A stretch of DNA of 36,843 nucleotides from an uncultured beta proteobacterium. Its GTDB lineage: Bacteria > Pseudomonadota > Gammaproteobacteria > Burkholderiales > SG8-41. Shown here piece after piece: positions 7,890-14,560 of the stretch. The stretch is from NCBI GenBank assembly GCA_903905655.1, contig CAIVHG010000103.1, positions 1 to 36,843 on the forward strand, in the 5' to 3' direction. The first letter of the stretch is position 1; the number at the start of each line of letters is the position of its first letter. The translations under genes and the position numbers were made by a program. The notes beneath the pieces are model-generated. The model was not told where the DNA came from. It saw nothing but the letters and a program-made list of their open reading frames with translations, and did no database searches.

Positions 7890-8639
7890 TCAAGCTTCCA
7901 TGCGCGGAAAACTCATGACCAGCGCTTCTACACCTTCGGCGCCGGCCTGCGCTTCCAGCGGCGCATCCGTCGGCTCCAGATAAAATGCCGACGAAGCTGC
8001 ATAGTTTGCCTGGTTGTAGTTGAGGCTGCCGTTCATCACGAGGTAATACTGGCCGCCGGTAACCCGCGGATCCGGGCCGGTCGTTTTCGCTCGCGCGCCC
8101 ATGCGCAGCATGTGTGCGCTCAATCCGTCTGAAGTATCGGCGTCCTTAGGAAGCAAGTTGTCCAGCGCCACCACGGCGCTGCCTTGCAATACGAATGGCG
8201 TACTGACGGCAATGTTTCCCATCAGAATGCTGCGCCGCTTCGAGGGCTTCAGGCGCGCCTGCGCATTGGGCTGGCTCATGTAGATGCCGCCGGGATCCGA
8301 CTTGGGCATTAGCGCCCAAATGCCCAGCCCATAGGGGCCGGAACTCATCGGACCGAAGGGCGTGAAACGGTCGGAGTAATGCACGAGGATGAGCGGTATA
8401 TCCTTGCCCTCCACCGTGACGCTGCCACCGACCATCACCAGGAACTGATTCACCTGGTGAAAATGCGGCAGAATCTCCTGGTTCGCATCCATCTCCGTGT
8501 AGTGGCAATGCGGATGGTCCTCGATCTGCTTCGGGAAACGCTTGCCCATCAGCCACATGTACCAGCGCGTATCGCCGCTGTGACTCTTGTCCGTATGCAA
8601 ATCCTGAAGCGCAACTGCACTGCTCACCGCCAGAACCAT
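7890..8639 (-). CDS. bicupin-like protein, operon A copy
   Basis: A 249-residue protein with two cupin-like halves. The first carries HFHQVNQF (H59, H61, Q65), where canonical cupins have HxHxxxE, so the usual Glu metal ligand is Gln. The second half (GGQYYLVMNGSL) lacks the histidines. The N-terminal block KSHSGDTRW and the middle block LKPSKRRSILM are shared almost exactly with the gene at 32847. The start at 8639 is set by GGGAG 5 nt upstream and by alignment with that paralog. A longer frame from 8720 would add a spurious leader. MVLAVSSAVAL at the N-terminus looks like a short signal sequence but aligns with the cytosolic N-terminus of the paralog, so I read it as cytosolic. Both copies sit next to Bug genes in runs with a ThDP enzyme. 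The function is not known. Confidence 0.75.
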   Translation of the reverse strand: MVLAVSSAVALQDLHTDKSHSGDTRWYMWLMGKRFPKQIEDHPHCHYTEMDANQEILPHFHQVNQFLVMVGGSVTVEGKDIPLILVHYSDRFTPFGPMSSGPYGLGIWALMPKSDPGGIYMSQPNAQARLKPSKRRSILMGNIAVSTPFVLQGSAVVALDNLLPKDADTSDGLSAHMLRMGARAKTTGPDPRVTGGQYYLVMNGSLNYNQANYAASSAFYLEPTDAPLEAQAGAEGVEALVMSFPRMEA

Positions 8640-8791
8640 GGCCGCTCCCAAAGAAAGTATGCTTGTTATTGTGCGTGCATGCCGAACGCGAATCCTAAGC
8701 AATTGCCGGTGCAGATGCAAGCCGTTGCCGTACAGCCATATGCACAGTGTTTATGGTGCACAGGCACGCGGAATGGCACGCAATAGCGGGG

Positions 8792-8813
8792 GTGAGATCC
8801 GTATGGATCTCAC
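8792..8813. terminator. hairpin between ThDP beta gene and bicupin gene
   Basis: GTGAGATCC (8792-8800) and GGATCTCAC (8805-8813) form a perfect 9-bp stem with a 4-nt loop, 7 nt beyond the stop of the ThDP beta gene. Reading leftward it is followed by C-rich sequence and no T tract. It may be an RNA-stabilising or attenuating hairpin that lowers expression of the distal genes of operon A. Confidence 0.45.
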
Positions 8814-8820
8814 GTTGTGA

Positions 8821-9402
8821 TCAGGTGGTGATGCGCAACTGCTCTCTGAACTCTTTCAGCACCTGCGCGCGCGAGCGCGGGACCTTCCAGCGGTTGAGGT
8901 CGCCGTTCCAGACTTCAGGCACCACCTTCATTGCGACGAACACCGGCCCGGGCTCTTCCAGTATGCGCACGATGTTGCTGGAGAATTCGGCCAGATCTTC
9001 ATATGCATAAGCATGCGCATAACCCGCCTCGCGCGCAAGGCCGGCATACGAAGTGCGCTTCGCGTTCGGCACCGGCTGCCCGCCGGTCGTCGCATAGCAC
9101 TCGTTGTCGAGCATGAAGTGATAGAAGTTCCGCGGCTGATGGTCGGCAATGACCGGCAGGATGCCCAGGCCCGTCAGCACGTCGCCCTCCGAATCGAACA
9201 GCACGACCTTGCGCTCGGGCAGCGCCAGCGCGAGCCCGAAGCTGAACGCGGCATGGCCGCCCATCGCCACGTCGCTCAGCGTGAGGTCGAGCCTGGGCTG
9301 CGTGCTGATCTGGGACCAGTGTTTCTTGGCGCGCCCGGGAATCACGATGGCATCGCCGCGATACTGCTGGAAGACCTTGAGCATTTCCCTGGTTTCGAAC
9401 AT
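8821..9402 (-). CDS. ThDP-dependent decarboxylase, beta (ThDP-binding) subunit
   Basis: A 193-residue protein matching the C-terminal, ThDP-binding half of sulfopyruvate/phosphonopyruvate decarboxylases (ComE type). LSDVAMGGHAAFSFGLALA is followed by the cofactor strand and then MLDNECYATTGGQ (N100), the end of the ThDP motif. The canonical start of that motif, GDG, is altered: VVLFDSEGDVLTGLG has E72 where the magnesium-binding Asp is expected by alignment with VVxIDGDGS. Glu could still bind the metal. AGGAG lies 6 nt before the ATG. It begins 8 nt after the alpha-subunit stop, so the two are surely co-translated and form one enzyme. The likely reaction is decarboxylation of a 2-oxo acid with an acidic side group; the substrate is not known. 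Confidence 0.82.
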   Translation of the reverse strand: MFETREMLKVFQQYRGDAIVIPGRAKKHWSQISTQPRLDLTLSDVAMGGHAAFSFGLALALPERKVVLFDSEGDVLTGLGILPVIADHQPRNFYHFMLDNECYATTGGQPVPNAKRTSYAGLAREAGYAHAYAYEDLAEFSSNIVRILEEPGPVFVAMKVVPEVWNGDLNRWKVPRSRAQVLKEFREQLRITT

Positions 9403-9410
9403 GGTATCTC

Positions 9411-9941
9411 CTAGCGCGCGTAACCGAAGTTTGAAGCGATGTGCTCATCGCCGACCAGCACCGCCACCGGCCGCCTGCTCCTGCGCGTTTCTTCGAACGC
9501 GAGCGAGATGCGCGGCGCGTCGGCGTCGCTTTCGACCAGGTAGTAGCTGATGTTGAAAGCGTTGAGGAAGCGCTCGGTATAGACCGCGGCGCTATCGAGC
9601 GTCGCACCGCGGCGCGTCCAGCCGCGGTAGCCGATGAGCATCACCACCGGCGTTTCCAGATCCAGCCCCCACCCGCGCAGCGAATCCCCGGACTCCATGA
9701 GGCCGGTATTCTGGATCTGGATGATCGGCGTCTTGCCGCCCAGCACCAGGCCAGCGGCCATCGAGAACGCGAACCCCTCGCGGGTGAGAGTGACGAGCGT
9801 GAGCGTGGGCTCGCCCTCGATCAGCGGGTAGAGCCAGCTCGTTTCGCTGTCCGGCAGCCACAGCACATGCGTCACGCCGTTCTTCGTGATTTCCCCGAGC
9901 AGCGTCTGCGGCTTGAGCGGGGTCTCGCGCACCTGACTCAT
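9411..9941 (-). CDS. ThDP-dependent decarboxylase, alpha (pyrimidine-binding) subunit
   Basis: A 176-residue protein matching the N-terminal half of ComD-type decarboxylases. GVTHVLWLPDSETSWLYPLI is the nucleotide-like first strand region. TLTREGFAFSMAAGL carries the conserved Glu (E55) that activates the ThDP pyrimidine ring. IIQIQNTGLMESGDSLRG is the QNSGLGNSLNAL-type signature of the family. Two ATGs are adjacent; GGGAGG lies 3 nt from the first and 6 nt from the second, so 9941 is preferred. It is the first gene of leftward operon A and is preceded by an FNR-type box and a -10 box at the right distance. With the beta subunit it should form an alpha2beta2 or larger cytosolic enzyme. Split subunits of this kind are known for sulfopyruvate decarboxylase, but no other coenzyme M or sulfonate gene is nearby. 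Confidence 0.82.
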   Translation of the reverse strand: MSQVRETPLKPQTLLGEITKNGVTHVLWLPDSETSWLYPLIEGEPTLTLVTLTREGFAFSMAAGLVLGGKTPIIQIQNTGLMESGDSLRGWGLDLETPVVMLIGYRGWTRRGATLDSAAVYTERFLNAFNISYYLVESDADAPRISLAFEETRRSRRPVAVLVGDEHIASNFGYAR

Positions 9942-9964
9942 CATCGGCCTCCCTGGTAACCGCC

Positions 9965-10014
9965 GACGGCAATTAAAGCGCGTCTGGCCACGGCGCACCA
10001 TTGATGTGGATCAA
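9965..10014 (-). promoter_or_regulatory. FNR/ANR-type class II promoter of operon A
   Basis: TTGATGTGGATCAA at 10001-10014 is a perfect match to the FNR/ANR/DNR consensus TTGAT-N4-ATCAA. Reading leftward, TTTAAT at 9977-9972 matches the -10 consensus at 5 of 6 positions. It puts transcription start near 9965, which centres the box at about -42.5 (-41.5 if transcription starts one base earlier). That is the class II activator position. No good -35 box is present, as expected for activator-dependent promoters. The leader of about 24 nt holds the GGGAGG ribosome site. The box is also upstream of the rightward Bug gene at 10135 but lies farther from its candidate -10 (TAGAAT, 10071-10076). Confidence 0.65.
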
Positions 10015-10134
10015 GCGTGTAACATTTAGGTTTGCGCCCTGTGAGTCCGTGCGCGCTGCGGCATTTCGTTTAGAATACGCGTGCGCATTGCTGCGCGTAG
10101 CCACGGCCATGAAACTGGGGGAGGAGTCATGATC

Positions 10135-11112
10135 ATGAGTATAGCGGCACGGATGTTAGCAGGCGCACTGGCGTTGTCATCTTCATTATGGGCTGCGCAC
10201 GCGCTTGCCCAGGACAATTTTCCATCGCAGCCGATCCGCCTGGTAGTGGGATTTGCGCCGGGCGGCTCGTCCGACGCGACCGCGCGCCTGCTCGCGCAAA
10301 AGCTCTCGACCCAGATGAACGCCAACGTCGTAGTCCTGAACCGCGACGGCGCCAATACCGCCATCGCCGCCGAACTCGTCGCCAATTCCAAGCCCGACGG
10401 CTACACACTGCTCGTGAGCACTCCCTCGCAGGTGCTGAGCCCGGCGCTGGGCGACAAGCTGAGCTACGACGTATTCAAAGATTTCACCTCGGTGTCGATG
10501 GTCGCGACCGCGCCGCCGATCCTGGTCGTGAACCCGGCGATACCGGCCAATACCGCGGCTGAATTCATCAGCCATCTCAAGGCCAATCCAGGAAAATTGA
10601 GCTACGGCTCCGCGGGCGTGGGCAGCATCATTCACCTGTCGGCGTTGCTGTTCTGCCAGGCCAATGGCGTGAGCGCGCTGCATGTCCCCTACAAGAGCGG
10701 ATCTCAGGCAGTGACCGACCTGGTCGGCGGCCAGATCCAGTTCTCGATGCAGAGCGCTCCCGCAGTCGTGCCGATGCTGAGAGACAAGCGCCTGAAGGCG
10801 CTGGGCATCGCCGGCCTGCGGCGCTCGCCGCTGCTGCCCGAGGTGCCCACGCTCGCCGAAACCATCATGCCCGGATTCGAGATCGGTTCGTGGTATGGCT
10901 TGATGGGTCCGGCGAATATGCCGCCCGCGATCCTGAGGCGCCTCAACAGCGAGATCGTGAAGGCCATGCAGGATGCGGAACTGAAGACCAAGTTCGCGCA
11001 GCAGGGCCTGGACTCGATCGCCGGCACACCCGAAGAGGCTGCCGCCTATCTCAGGAGCGAGTCCGAGCGTTGGACCAAAGTCGTCAAGAATGCAGGCGGC
11101 ACCATCAAATGA
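10135..11112 (+). CDS. Bug/TctC family periplasmic solute-binding protein
   Basis: A 325-residue binding protein. The signal peptide ends AHALA/QDNFPSQ and the mature chain opens with PIRLVVGFAPGGSSDATARLLAQKL. LSYGSAGVGSIIHLSALLF and VPYKSGSQAVTDLVGGQIQF are the ligand-binding loops of the family. Two ATGs lie 6 nt apart; GGGGGAGGAG ends 2 nt before the first and 8 nt before the second, so 10135 is preferred. It is followed after 15 nt by a close tandem paralog of the same length and then by the molybdoenzyme subunit, all on the plus strand, so the three are a likely operon. It is of a different subgroup from the four leftward Bug proteins (APGGSSDAT and STQMNA here against PGGGND and the GIRxx ending there). 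The ligand is unknown. Confidence 0.88.
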   Translation: MSIAARMLAGALALSSSLWAAHALAQDNFPSQPIRLVVGFAPGGSSDATARLLAQKLSTQMNANVVVLNRDGANTAIAAELVANSKPDGYTLLVSTPSQVLSPALGDKLSYDVFKDFTSVSMVATAPPILVVNPAIPANTAAEFISHLKANPGKLSYGSAGVGSIIHLSALLFCQANGVSALHVPYKSGSQAVTDLVGGQIQFSMQSAPAVVPMLRDKRLKALGIAGLRRSPLLPEVPTLAETIMPGFEIGSWYGLMGPANMPPAILRRLNSEIVKAMQDAELKTKFAQQGLDSIAGTPEEAAAYLRSESERWTKVVKNAGGTIK

Positions 11113-11127
11113 CCGCTTAGGCAGATG

Positions 11128-12105
11128 ATGAAATCGTACAGATATTGTCCGGCGCTGTACGCCGTGCTCGCGCTGTGCGCCCTGCTGCCGCAGGCAGCCG
11201 CCCAGGACGGCTTTCCTTCGGCCCCGGTCAGACTGGTATTGGGTTACACCCCCGGCGGCTCTGCTGACCTCGTCGCCCGCCTGCTCGCGCAGAAGCTGTC
11301 GTCGCAGATGAACGCCAGCGTCGTGGTCGACAACAAACCCGGGGCGAGCGCCAACATCGCAGCCGAATTTGTCGTGGCAGCCCGGCCCGATGGCCACACG
11401 CTGCTCTTCAATACCAACGACATCATCTTCCGCCGCGCCTTCGGCGAAGCGTTGAATTACGACGTATTCAAAGATCTGGCGCCAGTCTCGCTGCTGGCGA
11501 GCTCGCCGCAGCTCTTGTTCGTCCACCCTGCGGTGCCGAGCAACACGCCGGCCGAGTTCATTGCTCAACTCAAAGCGAACCCGGGAAAGCTCGCCTACGG
11601 CTCGTCGGGAACCGGCAGTCTCAACCATCTGGGCGTGCTGCTCCTGCTGCAGCTCAACGGTTTGAGCGCGCTGCACGTGCCGTACAAGGGCGGCGCGCTG
11701 GCGATCAACGATGTGGTCGGCGGACGCACCCAGTTTGCGATGCAAAGCATGACCGCCGTGCTGCCGCTGGCGAAGGACAAGCGCATCAAGGTGCTCGCCG
11801 TCGCGGGACTCAAGCGCTCGCCGCTGCTGCCCGACGTTCCGACCTTTGCCGAAACCGTCATGCCCGGCTTCGAGATTGGCATCTGGTTCGCGGTCATGGC
11901 GCCCGCCAGGACGCCGTCCGCTGTTGTGAACCGGCTCAATAGCGAAATCGCGAAAGCATTGCAGGACCGGGACCTGAGATCCCGGCTGGAGCAGGAGGGT
12001 GCGCAGGTGCTGGGCACCACGCCTGAAGAGTACGGCGCTTATCTGAGGAGCGAGCTGGAGCGCTGGAACAAGGTCATCAAGACCGCCGGAGTTAAGCTAG
12101 AATAA
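11128..12105 (+). CDS. Bug/TctC family periplasmic solute-binding protein (tandem paralog)
   Basis: A 325-residue binding protein, tandem duplicate of the preceding gene. Both share YDVFKD, LARLLAQKLS-like and QMNA blocks, PAEFI/AAEFI, SALHVPYK, the KRSPLLPxVPT region and an ExGAYLRSE-type C-terminus. The signal peptide ends QAAAQ. Two ATGs are adjacent (11125, 11128); the only ribosome-site candidate, AGG, is 6 nt from the second, so 11128 is preferred with modest confidence. The duplication is old enough that signal peptides and many loop residues differ, so the two may bind different acids. The molybdopterin-binding subunit gene follows by 121 nt. Confidence 0.87.
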   Translation: MKSYRYCPALYAVLALCALLPQAAAQDGFPSAPVRLVLGYTPGGSADLVARLLAQKLSSQMNASVVVDNKPGASANIAAEFVVAARPDGHTLLFNTNDIIFRRAFGEALNYDVFKDLAPVSLLASSPQLLFVHPAVPSNTPAEFIAQLKANPGKLAYGSSGTGSLNHLGVLLLLQLNGLSALHVPYKGGALAINDVVGGRTQFAMQSMTAVLPLAKDKRIKVLAVAGLKRSPLLPDVPTFAETVMPGFEIGIWFAVMAPARTPSAVVNRLNSEIAKALQDRDLRSRLEQEGAQVLGTTPEEYGAYLRSELERWNKVIKTAGVKLE

Positions 12106-12226
12106 CGCCATCGCGCTGCAAACCCCGGCGGCGCAATACCGCACGTTTGTTTTTTCAAGACCGCCCGCATCGGTGCGCGCGCAGAATTGTGCGCTGTCCG
12201 TGGCTGGCGCCACTGGAGTTGGATAC

Positions 12227-14527
12227 ATGACACACACACACAAGGCGAATCGGCGCGAAGACCTGAGGCTCATCACCGGCCGCGGGCGCTACGCCTCCGA
12301 CTGGAATCTGCCCGGCCAGCTGCACTGCGCGTTTCTGCGCTCCCCTCATGCGCACGCAGAGATCGTATCCGTAGACTGCGCACGCGCACTTGAGCACCCC
12401 GGCGTGGTGGCGGTCTATACCGGAAAAGACGCGGTGGCCGCCGGCTACACCGAATTCCCGCTGCTCGGCAAGTTCAAGAACCGCAGCGGCGTGGAACTGC
12501 TGAAGCCCGCGCGTTCAGTGCTTGCTCATGACAAGGTGCGCTTCGTCGGCGACGCAGTCGCGATGGTCGTCGCCGAGTCTGCGGCTGCTGCGCACGACGC
12601 GCTGGACGCCATCGAAGTCGAATACCGCGAGCTGCCCCCCGCCGTCACCGTCGAAGACGCGCTGGCGCCGGGCGCGCCGCAGCTGCACTCGAACATCCCC
12701 GGCAACTTGTGCTTTGAAACCGACATCGGGGACGCCGCGACAACCGAGCGCGCATTCGCGCAGGCGGCGCACGTGACCCGCATCGAGGTCGTATCCACAC
12801 GCGTCATCCCAAGCCCGATGGAACCGCGCGCTTATCTCGTCAGTTTCGATGCCGCCACTGAAAGCTACGACATCTATACCCCTGCGCAGGGCGTGAATAT
12901 GCTTGCTTCGCAGATCGCAATGCTGGCTCACGTGCCGGAGGACAAGCTGCGCCTGCACCTGCACGACGTTGGCGGCAGCTTCGGCCAGCGCAGCAGCGCC
13001 TACCCCGAGCACGGAGCGATGATGATGGCGAGCAAAAAGCTCGGCCGGCCGCTCAAGTGGATATCATCGCGCAGCGAATCGTTCCTGACCGACACTCACG
13101 GCCGCGGCATTCACTGGAAGGGAGAACTTGCGCTCGGCCGCGACGGAAAATTTCTCGCTGCGCGCTACGCAGCGATGCTGGAGGTGGGCGCGTACCTAGC
13201 GCCCACCAGCCCCGGCGGCCACCTGCGCAACCCGTCGACCTGCATGACCGGCGTCTACCATATACCCGCGATTCACGGCAGTTTCAAGGTGGTGCTCACC
13301 AGCGCCACACCGCTCGCTGCGTACCGCGGCGCGGGCCGGCCCGACATCGCCTATGTTGTTGAGCGGCTGGTCGACAAGGCCGCACACGAACTCAAGATAG
13401 ACCGCGCCGAGCTGCGCCGGCGCAATTTCATTCCGCCCGCAGCTTTTCCGTACAAAACGGCGACCGAAAGCGTTTACGAAAAGTCGGATTTCGCAGGCTG
13501 CCTCGACAAGGCGCTAGCCGCTGCCGACTGGGGGGGCTTCGAAACTCGGCGCACGGCCGCGGCCAAGCGCGGCCGGCTGCGCGGCATCGGCATGTCGACC
13601 GTCATTGAGGGCACCGGACCCGGCAATGCACCGGTGGATCAAATCGCGATCGAATTCGATACGCATGGCGCAATCAACGTCTACGCCGCGTCGCTGGCGG
13701 GAGGCCAGGGCCACCTGACCGCTTACGCCTCGATCGTGGCTGAGACGCTGGGTGTGTCCTCGGATGCGGTAACGGTGCACGAAAGCGTGATCGGCAAGGA
13801 TTTGATTGGCAACGGGGCCGGCGGCTCGCGCTCTATCGTCGGCGCCGGCAGCGTATGCCACCTGGCAGCCGAAAAGCTGATCAAACAGGCGCTGCCGCTG
13901 GCCGCCGAGGACCTCGGACTAGAGCCCTCGCAGGTCGACTACCGCGACGGCACATTCCACGCGCGCCTGGGCGATCAGGCGGTAAGCCTGGAAGCGCTGG
14001 CCCGCAAGCTCGCCGGCAGCGGCGAGCACCCGCTCAACGTCGTTGCCGAAGCGAAGTTTGGCGCGACGTTTCCGAATGGCTGCCATATCACGGAAGTCGA
14101 GATCGACCCCGAGACCGGCCTCACGGAGATCGTCTCTTACGTTGCGGTCGACGACTGCGGCCGCGCCATCAATCACCACCACGTCGAGGGACAAGTGCAG
14201 GGCGGCGTGGTACAGGGCGCAGGCCAGGTGTACGGCGAGCAAATCGTTTACGACCGCGAGAGCGGCCAACTCCTGACCGGCAGCTTCAGCGACTACTACA
14301 TGCCGCACGCGGGACTGGTAAAGAATATCCGTCTTTACGAACACCTCACGCCGAGCGCGAGCAACCCGCTCGGTGTCAAGGGAGTTGGAGAATCGGGCTG
14401 CACAGCCTCGCTGCCCGCGCTCACCAACGCCACGATGGACGCGCTGCGCCCGCTCGGCATCGGCGAGCTCGAAATGCCGTTCACGCCGAACAAAGTCTGG
14501 CAGGCGATCGCTGCTGCAGGGCGCTAG
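12227..14527 (+). CDS. xanthine dehydrogenase/CO dehydrogenase family molybdopterin-binding subunit
   Basis: A 766-residue large (molybdenum) subunit of the xanthine oxidase family, CoxL/XdhB type, which hydroxylates aldehydes, N-heterocycles or aromatic carbonyls with water. It opens with EDLRLITGRGRY, and carries GGSFGQR for the cofactor, TPLAAYRGAGRPD (365-373; the AYRGAGR form, not the AYRCSFR loop of true CO dehydrogenase) and GVGESG with the catalytic Glu at 722. The length is normal. GGAG lies 8 nt before the ATG. Active enzymes need a 2Fe-2S subunit and usually an FAD subunit, and neither is encoded here, either fused or adjacent. It follows two Bug genes on the same strand and converges on a ThDP enzyme gene. 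The substrate is unknown; CO oxidation is unlikely. Confidence 0.9.
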   Translation: MTHTHKANRREDLRLITGRGRYASDWNLPGQLHCAFLRSPHAHAEIVSVDCARALEHPGVVAVYTGKDAVAAGYTEFPLLGKFKNRSGVELLKPARSVLAHDKVRFVGDAVAMVVAESAAAAHDALDAIEVEYRELPPAVTVEDALAPGAPQLHSNIPGNLCFETDIGDAATTERAFAQAAHVTRIEVVSTRVIPSPMEPRAYLVSFDAATESYDIYTPAQGVNMLASQIAMLAHVPEDKLRLHLHDVGGSFGQRSSAYPEHGAMMMASKKLGRPLKWISSRSESFLTDTHGRGIHWKGELALGRDGKFLAARYAAMLEVGAYLAPTSPGGHLRNPSTCMTGVYHIPAIHGSFKVVLTSATPLAAYRGAGRPDIAYVVERLVDKAAHELKIDRAELRRRNFIPPAAFPYKTATESVYEKSDFAGCLDKALAAADWGGFETRRTAAAKRGRLRGIGMSTVIEGTGPGNAPVDQIAIEFDTHGAINVYAASLAGGQGHLTAYASIVAETLGVSSDAVTVHESVIGKDLIGNGAGGSRSIVGAGSVCHLAAEKLIKQALPLAAEDLGLEPSQVDYRDGTFHARLGDQAVSLEALARKLAGSGEHPLNVVAEAKFGATFPNGCHITEVEIDPETGLTEIVSYVAVDDCGRAINHHHVEGQVQGGVVQGAGQVYGEQIVYDRESGQLLTGSFSDYYMPHAGLVKNIRLYEHLTPSASNPLGVKGVGESGCTASLPALTNATMDALRPLGIGELEMPFTPNKVWQAIAAAGR

Positions 14528-14560
14528 CGCAAGCCGCCCGCGCCGTACTCGGGCTGCAGC

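Noticed and set aside
10186-11745. Long leftward frame opposite the two tandem Bug genes
   Set aside because: It spans two real genes and their gap and has no protein family features.
12227-14527. Aerobic CO dehydrogenase large subunit
   Set aside because: The active-site loop is AYRGAGR, not the AYRCSFR of form I enzymes, and no coxM or coxS gene is adjacent.
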